Positions 13,418 through 24,434 of a DNA stretch of 64,000 nucleotides are shown here, in pieces. Both the position numbers and the translations under genes were made by a program. The notes below the pieces were generated by a model. The model worked only from the letters and a program-made list of their open reading frames with translations, had not been told where the DNA came from and did no database searches. Each line of letters opens with the position of its first letter. Position 1 is the first letter of the stretch. Location: assembly GCA_037833965.1 (NCBI GenBank), contig AP031353.1, forward strand, positions 17,486,501 to 17,550,500, given 5' to 3'. This DNA is from Marchantia polymorpha subsp. ruderalis. Taxonomy: Eukaryota; Streptophyta; Marchantiopsida; Marchantiales; Marchantiaceae.

Positions 13418-16043
13418 ATGAAACTTATTGGCTCTAAGTGGAATACCCTATCGACTTGTGGGATCCACCAAATACGGGCTAAGAACTTTTTAAAGCAATG
13501 CATGAAGCTTTCATCCGTCGGCAACTTTAGAAGTTGTGCACTCCCCAAGGTTGTGCTCAATATGCCTCCATATAGGCTTGTCTCCAGTTTTTCTCTTACA
13601 TGTGTCCTTCCCTTTATTCTTTTTTCTCTCTATAGGGTAGCACGAGCAACGTTGCTGTTGTCTTCACTTTTTTCCATCATAATGAGCTTTTGGGTCGGTT
13701 AGTAGTTTTTTTCCAGGACTATTCCTTCTCCCAAGGAAATCACTTTGACAAGCATGTCTCTTCTCTAGAACTGACTGCCTTTCACGCTTTGATTTTATTC
13801 TTGATCTCCTATTTTTGGAATGATGAAGACTCATTGTCTTTTAGTCTACCGAGGCCTGTATGACTGAGAATGGATTGGTCGCACAAAGTGGAATAGTTGC
13901 CTATTTAGGCACTGTCGTCCCGGTCTGCAAGGCAAAGATATTTCTTAGTTTGATCTTTATCTTTCTGATCATGGAGCATTTTTATCACCGCGTAAGAGAA
14001 GAAACGGTTACTCCTGTTTTTCGTCTACCATTGGATGAATTGTTACCAATTTTCACACGTCTTGCAAATTACTGGTGCATTGTTTGAAGTTTGGTGCAGA
14101 AGTAGAGAGATGAAGATGAAAGATAATTTGAAGGGTTGTTTCAGATTGTTGTAAGAAGTTTTCCGTGTTCAAGGCGAAAAGTTTGAAGCTACTCGTAGGA
14201 GAGGAGATATTTTGCAAGGATTGCATTGGAGATTTTCTTGAAGAATCATTAGGGTAAATTGACAACAGATTTGTCCAGGAACAAATCTGTATATAATCCG
14301 GATCCAGTTCCCTTTCTCAGAGAAGCGAGGACAAGAACGACAGATAATTTAACGTAGGAAGCATGCACTTTTGCTTGAATTAGATCCATCACCCAGACTC
14401 AGGGGGGAAGAAATGCCAGGTAATTATTCACATACCTGCACCATTCTGAACAACTGGCTCAATACACTGGTAGGTAACGTGAAGGTTCAAAGCTTGTGCG
14501 GAAGCAGAGGTGAACAATTGGGTGGGACAGTGGAGCGTCAATTAAGGAAAAAGTACTGCAGTGAAGAGTACAGAGTAAAATAACAAAAACGATGGGAAGA
14601 ACTCATACAGCATTATAATAAGAAGATACAATATATTGCTAGTGGGCTCGTTGAATTGAGTCAGTGTCAGACCTCGACAGCAAAGGTCTTTTTCAACTTT
14701 AAGATCTAGTCGATCTCTCCAATGAGGAGGCACTAGCGAGGAGTAAGCCTCGTTGGCTCACTAGAAAGCCCCCGCTTGATCTCCAAGATGGTCGATTAAT
14801 ATACACAATTCTTTATCCCGCAGATCTTTTCTTTGCGGGTGCTCGGGAGTATATTGTCATGCCGTCGTATTTACTTCCCTGATTGCTTCGGTTCTCATCG
14901 GGAAAAGGGAAAGTGACCAAAACATGTACAGGCTAAAGGCCGGGAAAGTTTTGGTCCAGCTTCAGTGGACGTCGTTGTGGTAGCTCCGAGTATGTATGCG
15001 ACCACTTTCACATGATGGGAATTCGCCCAAGTCCGATGAAGAATGGTAAGTAGAACTCCATCGAGCACACATTTTCTTGTGATGTGGGGGCCTCAAGTGA
15101 GTCAGCTTCGAGAGCTGATGACTCGAAAAGATAACAGCTTGCACTTTCTGTGACTGAACTTTCCCTCGGTACTCGGGCATTCTGTCACCATAGCCAACAG
15201 TCTACACAACAGGTTCCCTGAACGCGTTAATCGCGACGCCCGTTCGTCGTCGTGAAACTTCACGACGTGGATCAAGCGCGTGGTGGGGTCACTAGATCCA
15301 GCCAATACCCGGGTCCGAGCCACTGCTTACTCCGATTGGCTTATGGGTAGCCAAAAGTCGTGCGACCCCGGCGGCGCCAAGGGCCTAGTCTGGGATGCGA
15401 ATGGAGTTACCCGTAGTTAATACGATTAGCAGTAGAACGTACGCTATTTGATTGTGGATAAGAAGAGGAAGAAAAAGAGTTATGCTATGCGCCCCCACCT
15501 CTTTGGAGGAGAGAGTGACGTGAGACTTGCGAGAGAGTCTGTCCAAAAGTGAAGTGCCCGGGTCCACATCTGTTCCTGCTCTTGTCTTTTGTGGCGACGA
15601 AGGGCTCATAAGAAGCATGGAACCGCAGTCGCCTCAAAGCCTTGTGATGTGAAGTTACGTGAAGCGGTGTTAGGAGCCCGGTGGTGGTGGTGTGGATTGC
15701 AGATCTAGGAAGAAGAAGAAGGTCAGAAGGGAAGAGTTCCTGAGAAGTTAAGAAAAGCTGAACGAGAGAGAGTCAATTGATAACGTTCTGTTCTGTTCGA
15801 GTTCTCCGAGTGGCGCTTGCAAAGGTGGAGAGATTGTTCCGAAGATACTAGTTACTTGAATCCGGTGCTGTTGCTTGATTACATTTCTGAGGGTAGACGC
15901 TTTTTTGAGACAGGAGGAATTCTCTTGAAGGTTGGATTAGATCATTACTTGACGATACTCCTCCACTCACGCTTTGTGACCTCCTTCTCTTCCCACATAG
16001 AAAGGCTCGTCGTGAGGCTTCGGTTACTCAGAAGACAGCAATC
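13418..16043. other. Unassigned DNA upstream of DNAJ8
   Basis: Open frames of 60-94 codons occur on both strands (13418-13702 plus, 13860-14087 plus, 15102-15323 minus, 15385-15618 minus). None is recognisable. The last few hundred bases, from about 15700 to 16043, are GA-rich and probably include the promoter and 5' UTR of DNAJ8. No TATA box could be assigned with confidence. Confidence 0.4.
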
Positions 16044-16848
16044 ATGGCTCATGTGATTCTCGGATGTGGGAGTCCGCTAGCATCCAGCCCTCCCACAGGT
16101 TTCGGTTTAAGTTCATCCTGCCGAAGTACATTCTCGAATGACCCTCTGCGACGCTCATTAAGAGTGAAGAAGAGGTCCCAGGGTGTTGAATCGGATAAGC
16201 CTTCTGTGGAAGTTTGTGCTTCTCGAAATTTGACTGAAGCACCAACTTCACCGACAGCAGATCCTTTCTCTACTTTGGGTGTGGACGAATACGCTTCGAA
16301 AAGTGAAGTCAAGCACGTATACCGGCGGCTTGCTCTTCAGGTAATTGTCTTGCAGAGTGTGGGTCAAATTATCGACCAATGTTGTTAACGAAGTTTTCTC
16401 TGATCGGTAGTGATTGTGATCTCAGTTGTTATATGCATCCTTCAAGCACTTACCAGAGGTTCCCGTCTTTCATCTGTGCAGTACCATCCTGATGTATGTC
16501 GAGGAGATCATTGCGCCTTGATGTTCACACAGATCAATATAGCTTATGAGGTAAGAGGACAAATAATCCAGAAACATTTCTATTCATATTAATTCTGTAC
16601 TTGAAGATCATGCCGTTTCATGTAAATTAAATGGTTCTTGTGTTCTGATAGTTATCTTTACTTTTGTCATCCAGAAAGTTATGAATTATATTTCCGCACC
16701 TCCTCCCCAAGTAGACGACAGCGTCGATGACAATCCCGAGGGCTTCTACGGAGTAGGAGATGATTCTTGGGACGAATGGGAAGAGTGGATGGGCTGGGAA
16801 GGTGCTGGAACGACAGATTACTCATCTCACATTAACCCCAGTATTTGA
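16044..16848 (+). CDS. DNAJ8: Chloroplast DnaJ-8-type J-domain co-chaperone
   Basis: Three exons (16044-16340, 16482-16550, 16675-16848) join in frame across GT-AG introns into 179 residues. The N-terminal ~70 residues are Ser/Arg-rich with few acids and read as a plastid transit peptide. The J domain starts at DPFSTLGV (about residue 73). Its invariant HPD lies in exon 2 (YHPDV), and exon 2 closes helix III with INIAYE. The C terminus has the family's acidic/aromatic tail, [14 protein letters not shown] followed by DYSSHINP, as in Arabidopsis DnaJ 8. It has no Gly/Phe region or zinc fingers, so it is a small type III J protein. Such proteins stimulate plastid Hsp70; Arabidopsis J8 mutants have impaired photosynthetic performance. 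The start is the first Met in frame and gives a normal family length. Antisense open frames over exon 1 are shadows. Confidence 0.93.
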
Positions 16849-18034
16849 TCTCAACGACATTGAACTTCACCTGTACATATTTTCCGTGGACTCCATCGCA
16901 ACACCACGACGGATGTTTGGCGGCAACGAATTGGTAGTGCAGCAGCAGAAAGTTTGTGTAACAGAAACTGAGTGCATCTGAAAAATCCCCAACCCATCTT
17001 CCAGCAATTAGTTTCCTGTAAGTGTAGATAGTTCTTGCAGCAGGAAGACGATCTGAAGATGAACGAGAGAGTAAATTACATTGCAATATCCACAAGTGTA
17101 CAATATCTTCTAGACTGAGGGCTTCTCTGCAACCAGTTCCCTTTTGTACAGTTACTCCTCCTATGCTTGGCAAATTTCCTTGGGCAAGAAGGTTTGGTGC
17201 TGATTATGAGAAGAGGTCATTCGAAACTGCATAAATTTGCTGTAAACGTGTGATGCTCGATCAGTTCTTATTTCCTTACACGGATGCTGCCATATCTTTG
17301 GTGCACTATCTGGCCGCCATGACATCAGTCAATTCTTTTTAGAAATGTATAAATCATTCGGATTATTGGCTTTCATACTCAATTTTGTTGATGAGTACCG
17401 GACCTCGAGGATACTTGAACATCTTAATGTGGCCAGGAATATCTACAGCCAACTAGTCTTGCTTGTTGTGACGGTTGATCTTGTCGCTTAACGATGTAAT
17501 TTATAACGTGCCACTTGGTCAGAGGGAAAACAGGTTGAAGGTATGTCGCATACCATCTCTCTAAGCAACCTGATCCACTGGGACATGTGTGTCAAGTTCT
17601 CAGCAGTAGCACGGTTAAGCGTAGACCAAAGAGCACGACTTGTAGTCTACAATACACGTTACACGTGTTTCAGTTTTTACTGTGGCCATACAGACATCGA
17701 GCAGGAAGGTTTTTGCAATTTCGAAGGTCTGCCATGCAGCTCGGGGCTGGGGCACGGGGGCAGCATCCTTGAAGCTGGAGTAGGGTTCACGGGCTGTAAC
17801 TATTCCCCAATCACAAGTCTTTTCCATCTGGTGGGCCAGGTCAAGATTAGGCCACTGGGCCCATTCAACCTTCAACGAGGACCATGTCCTGAAAGGGAGA
17901 AATACTGCTGGTGCTTTCGTGGCATCGGAGGCGTCGGAAGCTGTACACGGCATTCTACGAGACTGTGCCAATGGAGGGAAACTCTGAGAGGCTCTTCTAG
18001 GTTAAGCTGTTCACGTCAGTAGCAGCTAGTCAGT
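16849..18034. other. DNAJ8 downstream region with one unrecognised open frame
   Basis: The first few hundred bases are probably the DNAJ8 3' UTR. Further on, 17543-18022 is open on the plus strand for 159 codons (Cys/Gly-rich), and 17615-17971 is open on the minus strand for 118 codons. Neither product resembles a family I know. The region is GC-richer than average, which by itself lengthens open frames, so neither is called as a gene. Confidence 0.35.
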
Positions 18035-18064
18035 ACAGTGTACAGTAGTCACACTGTACACTGT
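18035..18064. repeat. Perfect 12-bp inverted repeat, 6-nt loop
   Basis: ACAGTGTACAGT (18035-18046) is followed after AGTCAC by its exact complement ACTGTACACTGT (18053-18064). It lies between unassigned open frames. It is too short for a microRNA precursor unless it extends with mismatches. Confidence 0.85.
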
Positions 18065-18389
18065 CTTCCCATTGTAAGGCCAATGACTTGCAGCTTCTGC
18101 AGGACGGTGTGTTTCCGCCCAAGCAAGTCTGTCGAACAGTCTCCGCCTGCCAGATTTGCATCCATACCTCTCAAGAAAATTACTACCATTATTACGGCAG
18201 CCGCCGTCTTGCTGTAGCACATTTTGAAGTGAATGAACTCAAACCCTCGGATTCTCTGAAGAACTTCATAGAATCAGAATATTCTGTTGAATGTCGTACG
18301 GAAATCAGGCTACCCATGTATAGCCCTACAGCGTGTATAATCATCTACTGGAGCTGTTTTTGTTTCATCAAATGAATCACAATATCTCC

Positions 18390-20269
18390 TTTCTGCTCCA
18401 AGCTACTGTCCCAACACAGATACTTCAAACTCTAGCTTCAGGAACAAAAACATACCGCGTTTTGCATCTCCGCTCAGGAAATAATTTCACTATTGTATTA
18501 TCTCATTAACTGACAGTTCTAGATGAGGCACTCAATCTTCAGGGAGAAAACCACTCCCCCACTACATATCCCAAAAAATATCTTTCCATATATTCAAAGT
18601 TCCTGCAATTGGCAGATTGTATGAGCTTCGTGGGAGTGACCTGCACACCAGTCACACTTCTTTAACTGACCTAGTCTTCCCTTTATCTGATCTGCCCCGT
18701 GGTCAAAACTTATGGAAGAAGTTCATCGGACCTATTGTCAGGTCATGATTCACAGTTTTCTCATACTCTATATGACATTCTCACTTCCTGCTCTAATATA
18801 TTTATATCTATTATACTTACCAACGTCTCTTTGTCTATGATCATAGTTCTTATCAGGTGGATAATCCCTAAATTATGACATACATGTGTTGTGCTAAGAT
18901 TTAAATACATTGGAGGAGTATTCAAAATCATTTAAATCATACTTATACAATAGCATTTACCGTCAGAAAAGCGATTATATTGCACCTAATATAATTATGA
19001 ATTGTGCCCAGTATCAATGACTGTAGTGCTTTCTATCATCGATGCAACGGAAAACATAGTTAGTGAAGTCCGGTGATTTTGGATAGTGATCAATAAGAAC
19101 CAAGAGTTTAGCTCAAACATCCTCAAATCTATTACTAAAATATTTTTGTCATGCGATGAAATTTCTGATTATTTTAGCATGTTGACTATCAAACATTGCA
19201 AATATTTTTCAATTTAAATTTTTGTCATGAATGAGTATTTTACTCTCTAATTAGATAAAATTTTCATAGTTAATTTTCATTAATTTCATCTTTTGATTAA
19301 CATACTACATACATCAAACTTGAATTTGTGCATCTACTTTTTGATTAAATTCTAAAGTCAATGCTTTGGTATTCAAAAGATATATGCAATTGCAATTTAA
19401 CTATGTGAACATTTCAATTTTAAACTTTTTATATTAAATTTGTTAGTAGTTAACTCAAATCTTCACTTACATTAAGATCAATGTAATTTCAACTAGTGAA
19501 TTGATTAGATGGTTATATGTAAGTATATGGTTGTGATACATCTTGATCTATATGATTCACTCAATAATTTATTGGTGAATTTGTCATATGATCGTCAACT
19601 TGTAAAATACACATTTGAACACCAAAAACTGCAACACATTAAATAAATTAATGTTCACTTGTTTAACTTGAACCACGCGATATATACATATCTAATCAGC
19701 CAGTGCAATGATATTTGAGTTCCGTTCCGATATTTACGATTAATCTTTTGGTTTCGTTGGCGTAAGATCAACTACTACCTCATACAGATAGGTCATTGCA
19801 TCTGCCACAAGAAGAGTGAGAGATCATGGTGGAACGAACGCACTCAAGAATATTCTAAAAGCATCTTGTGCATAACTTAAATACATCCAAAATATTCAGT
19901 TGTTGAATTTTATTGAATTATTTCTCAGTTTATGTTAATAATTCCTCACCCTATTATTTCCTATAAAAAGAGGTGTGTGATTGGTAAGCAAAAAAGAATA
20001 GAGTCCAACTATATTTATTATTAGATATGCCGATGCTCCGTAGTTATGTAGGCTACTATGTCTAAAATAGTAACTTCTTTGTGCGTTGGCGAAGAAATAC
20101 TAGAAATAGGAACAACGGCAACATCAAAACAAGCAAAAACTTGAATTACATATTGTTCAGTGTTGCAGGATCTAACATTATATCCCAATTGCTCGCAACA
20201 ACCACACCGTTGTTATTATCGTTTTTGATCTTCATCATGCTTAAACTCAGAAGGCAGCCTGCATATTGA
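18390..20269. other. AT-rich intergenic DNA, nothing recognised
   Basis: No open frame longer than about 62 codons and no delimited repeat were seen. The right part adjoins the MULE relic and may include its 3' non-coding end. Confidence 0.5.
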
Positions 20270-21480
20270 ACCAGTCCGTCGGTCGCAGGTTGGTGTGTTT
20301 GCATGCTATTGTATCTCAACCGCAAGTATTGCTTTAACATGATCAAACAACACACGATGGCGGTGTGGAGCTGCGCGGTCATATTCATCAAGTATCGTCC
20401 GCAACGCATCATCTAGAGTTGGCGTTGCCTCAAAGTGTGAAACACGTGCAGGCCGCACCAGCCACCAGTAATGATCAAACTCGTCTATCAACAAAGTCAA
20501 CGTACGATCATATAATAAATGCTTATAAAAAATGTCCATTGTTGTTGAAAAAAATGCGCTGATATTCATGTTACTCAGTTGGTGAAGGACAGTTGAGATC
20601 ATTTTGCTTGTACGCTTGTTTCAGTACTTAAACTGAAATTTTGCTAAGAACATCGCGAAACATAGATCCAAGTTGCATCTCCGCGATGGCGAGTTTTTCT
20701 ATATAATTATCGCAAGTTGGCCGTCGCATGCAAGTTGTAGCGTAGTATTCATTGACTGATGATCATATGCGGAGAAACTTAGCCATTTTTTCAACCTAGA
20801 AAGCGGATCTTCCACACACAAGATGGAAAAATGTCAGTAATGCTTCTTACTGAGTAAAAACACATCGAAAAATCTGTACAAATAAGAAAAGTAGGGCTAA
20901 TACAACAAAAATTGCATTAAGGAGAAACATAGAAATTGTTGTAAACCGTTTTAATCTTGCTGAAAGCCAACACGTAGTCCTCATCCTTCTACCGCCTCAA
21001 AAAGCAATAGGCAACGATAAAAATATTTTTGGTAGTATGCAGCAAGATATAGTCATAATTGTTGGTTTTGTAGGTTGCATCAAGTAAAAAGACATGATCA
21101 ACAACATATTTATTGCAAATCACCTTTGCTAATGGCGATATGATCAACATGTGAATGAGTTTCTTCTCATTGTTCACTTGGGTAAAATATTGCGTGCTTC
21201 CAATAGTGGCCAAATTGTCAAATAACGCAGAATGCGCATACCAGCCTGCAAGTATCCGAAGGCGTTCCTTTTGCGTAAGATCCATATGTTATTTTTCGTT
21301 GCAAGTATCGCTTCATTCTGCCGTAGTGTTGTAACAATTCTAATGGCCGTAACATAATTGAGAGTAAGCTTTGTCCGTAGTTGATCTTCTAGAACGCGTA
21401 CTTGCAGATGGGCAGTGAGATGAGCAAGGAAGTTGTGGTTATGTTGGATTGCAACTTTCAGACTAACTATCACTAAAGTT
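20270..21480 (-). mobile_element. Mutator-like (MULE) transposase relic
   Basis: Three minus-strand coding pieces appear in the order expected of a MULE transposase. The first, 21174-21473, has KVAIQHNHNF, the His-rich lead-in seen before the transposase core. The second, 20989-21285, has the core signature HVFLLDATYKTNNYDY (the DDE first Asp sits in LLDATYKTN) and then FIVAYCFL. The third, 20306-20602, contains an LLYDRTLTLLI-like stretch matching the later core. The reading frame changes between pieces and the second acidic residue and CHC region are not evident, so the copy is inactive. Its upstream non-coding flank (21490-22215) is found again at two other places in the window. Confidence 0.75.
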
Positions 21481-21484
21481 TATC

Positions 21485-22215
21485 TCAGATGGCTTTGCGA
21501 TAGCTCATCATGGTTCTAGAAGACTAGATTTCTTCCTCATGGTCATTTTCCAAGTATCATTTCACACATTTTTCCCAATAATCACTCATGTTCACACACA
21601 GATTGACACTCTAAGTTGCTAAAAACATCACTCTTTCAGCGATGAAACAAGTCTCTACATATGAACACCTCAAGCTTGCAACTTGAACTTTTGTTTGGCT
21701 GAAAGTTTTTTTTATTAATTCTCTATATATACTACTTGAGAAGTTATCATGGTAATAAATGGTAATTTTTATCTAATTTAATTTCACAAAGATCAACCAT
21801 AATAAGTTTGACTAGTACCCAATACTTGGAATCATGCAATTGGACTCCTAAACCTTTTAGAAGTTTACTAATCATAAGGTTGAGATGGCGACATGCCATT
21901 CGAATATTTCCAACTTCTAGTAACTCCACTTGTCATTAAGTCAACATTGGACTTAGTCTATCCAATAAAGTTTATATTACTCAATCAAACTCATTATGTA
22001 GTCAAAAGCTCTGTCTATCGGAATCAATACTTTTGAACAAGACAAAATAGAAGTGATCATTCAAATCTTCTAGAACTTTCTTAGTTATATCATCAAGTTT
22101 AAACGTTATAGCTAAACATAGTCATAATCTGATAAACTTAATTATAATTAGTTAGATTTAGTCATAACTAGTTAAATGTAGTCATAGTTAAGCTAACCAT
22201 GATTAACTCATTGGC
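21485..22215 (-). repeat. MULE 5' non-coding flank, copy a
   Basis: This segment, immediately 5' of the transposase relic on the minus strand, contains GATAGCTCATCATG (21493) and a long AT-rich body. Two other loci (near 52030 and 55100) carry the same GATA..TCATCATGATTCTA start and matching body in the same orientation. Terminal inverted repeats were not resolved. Confidence 0.6.
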
Positions 22216-22837
22216 TACTTCTAGTACTATTTCATACATACAATATACTATCTTACAAGACAGATTGGATTTGTATCTCCCATACAAGTTGGGCTTGTTT
22301 TTTTTCTTTGCCGAATATTATGCTATTGATCTTTGCTTTGAATTCACAGCCAATGCTACGACTGGATGTGTTGTGTTAGAGAGTAACTTCGTGTACAATC
22401 GGTTTGTTCAAATGGAAACACACAAGATGAAGTCACTTAATAGTTCTATCTTTCTTGTTATCAACCCTTGTGTTTGCGCTTCATAAAAACGGCAAAGCTC
22501 TAACTCAACGCGTAAGCTTACGTTGCCAATAGCTCAGCGTTCAATATTGTGTGGAAAACTTCTGCCGGTGAAGCAAGCTAGAACCATGTATCTGCATAGG
22601 TTGTATTATGAGTGTGAGTTGAGATGTGTATTGAACTTCCATCGAGTATTATAACACATCACCATCCTTCGGTTCATTTTAACGCAAAAGTAGTTTCACA
22701 CTTAAGCTAAATTCAGTTGATTGGACATGTAATACGACACTGCGTTTTGATTGCAATCCAGTCAATTTTGATCCTACCTCACACTCAATCGAATGAATTC
22801 CTCCATGTCGAGAATCAAAGTGCACTATTGTCACTAT
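22216..22837. other. Intergenic DNA, nothing recognised
   Basis: Open frames here (22199-22486 plus, 95 codons; 22679-22966 minus, 95 codons) have no recognisable features. The second overlaps the hairpin block to its right, which argues against coding. Confidence 0.4.
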
Positions 22838-23181
22838 CATATGCTCCCATGCTCTGCAATACTTCCAATTCTCTAGCTTTCCCCTATCCCCGCAAAAGCT
22901 ATATTTTTTGCGGGGATTAAACATGGGATACATCCCATGTTTAATTTCACTACCATATGATACCATGCTGCGCGCTAGTTCTTATTCTACTCCATTCCTC
23001 TATCACCGTGAAAACTATATCTACCGTCCAATCTTGCTGCCATATGATTTCATGTTGTGCACTACTTCCGATTCTCCCTCTTTTTGCCATATGATTCCAT
23101 GTTGTGCATTACTTCCTATTCTCCCTCTTCCTGTCCTATGATTCCATGTTGTGCACTACTTCCGATTCTACCTCTTTATGT
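22838..23181. repeat. 47-bp tandem repeat with two outlying copies
   Basis: Three units start at 23041, 23088 and 23135, exactly 47 bp apart. Each reads like CATATGATTCCATGTTGTGC followed by an ACTACTTCCGATTCTCCCTC-type stretch. Two more diverged copies start near 22838 and 22954, separated by hairpin sequence. The open frames across this block translate to a repeated low-complexity peptide and are by-products of the repeat. Confidence 0.8.
22886..22945. repeat. Two back-to-back perfect hairpins
   Basis: ATCCCCGCAAAA (22886-22897) pairs with TTTTGCGGGGAT (22906-22917) across an 8-nt loop. The final AT is shared with a second hairpin, ATTAAACATGGGAT (22916-22929) with ATCCCATGTTTAAT (22932-22945) across a 2-nt loop. 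Both are mismatch-free. They sit between diverged units of the 47-bp repeat. Confidence 0.9.
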
Positions 23182-23280
23182 TTACTCCCAAAACTATATA
23201 ACTCTCCAATCCTTGCATGGTATCCAAAGTATTTTTGTTTCTGCAGAGTATAGCCGGGTGAGTGATAATTAATATAAACC

Positions 23281-23367
23281 GAGGGAGAAATTGAAGCTCC
23301 CTCTATTTATCAAAACTAACTTATGTAGTGTTTTCTCTAACACTACATATCATAGTGTAGAGAAAAC
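23281..23367. repeat. Pair of inverted repeats
   Basis: GAGGGAG (23281-23287) pairs with CTCCCTC (23297-23303). GTTTTCTCTAACACTA (23330-23345) pairs with TAGTGTAGAGAAAAC (23353-23367), with one unpaired base and a 7-nt loop. Confidence 0.8.
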
Positions 23368-23384
23368 TTTGCAGCTTTGGATAT

Positions 23385-23630
23385 TCACACGCCATGTTTT
23401 CTAGTGTGTGATACTGCATAGGTGATTTCCCTTTCAAATACAACATATCTTTTATCAGCGAACAGTTTGAGGGGTCTGGTGTATAGTTTCTTACGTGGTA
23501 CAACAATGATTGTGCGGAAAAGATAAACAGCTGGCAAATTCCCGGAAGCCGTACAGCGTTCCTCAAGTTCCACTTCTACGTCGACGGAAGGGACCGGTTT
23601 TACCGATGGAGGTTTGAACATTGCATCCAC
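23385..23630 (-). CDS. Hypothetical open frame, possible lone exon
   Basis: The 81-codon minus-strand frame starts MDAMFKPPSVKPVPSVDVEV and ends in a Lys/Arg/Val-rich segment. It lies head-to-head with COQ10, about 0.8 kb away, in DNA of gene-like composition. I do not recognise it. No partner exon was identified, and a plus-strand frame of 76 codons (23631-23861) abuts it. It may be chance. Confidence 0.15.
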   Translation of the reverse strand: MDAMFKPPSVKPVPSVDVEVELEERCTASGNLPAVYLFRTIIVVPRKKLYTRPLKLFADKRYVVFEREITYAVSHTRKHGV

Positions 23631-24434
23631 GTGACCAATGAAACACGTTTCCGTGGGCCTATGGCACCTTGCATGAACTACGAGGAATTCAGAGAATGTA
23701 CGGCGTGGATCGCAAGCATCCTCTTTTGGTCACCCGAGAATGTACCATGTGGCATGGCCGCTCTCACCCTGGAAATCTTGACACGTGTTAGAGGGCCCAA
23801 AAGGTCAGACAAAGCCCTAAGCAGAGAGGAAGGCACTGTCATGGACATTGAGGTCGCGTGATTGGCCTGTTCGCCAAGCGACTCGCTCAATCGCCCTCTC
23901 TCTTGAGGACATCATCAGCCTTCAAACCAACATAGATTCGATGTTCTCGGAAGAGTTATGCCTCGCCTCTTTAGATTGAACTCTGGCTCGATTCAGCTCC
24001 GGATGAGTTAACGATGCTTGGGCGATCGCATTCGATGCGAGGATCCCTGGCCATAAGCCAGGAAGGCAGAATTCGAGGGAAGTAATCGTGTATTGTTGTA
24101 ATTTCGGAAGCTTCCTCCGGTGCGAGAGTGAGTATCTGGAGAATTGCGACAAGTGTCCAGAGTTTGAAGGCATCGGAAAATCTTGCTACAGTATTATACA
24201 GGAAGTGGAGGATTATGAGAGGACAGGTCAAGGGATGGAGGTTTGGTTGCTTTAGAACTTGAGAAGGACAGTGGAATTCGATTCTGAAATTGATGGCATT
24301 GGACCAATTCTAGGTTTATAACGTCCGGCTTCGGGCAGACAGCAACTGTGGTGATTTTTTGGTGGGGTTCTGATCGTTGATTTCGTACAGGAGTACATAT
24401 AGTTTATGCTTAGGGAGTTAGTTAGCTGGTTGCA

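Noticed and set aside
16049-16312. 87-codon minus-strand open frame
   Set aside because: It lies antisense to DNAJ8 exon 1 and is a shadow of it.
23219-23226. TGGTATCC as a Copia-type primer binding site
   Set aside because: Too short, a poor match beyond seven bases, and no LTR or gag beside it.
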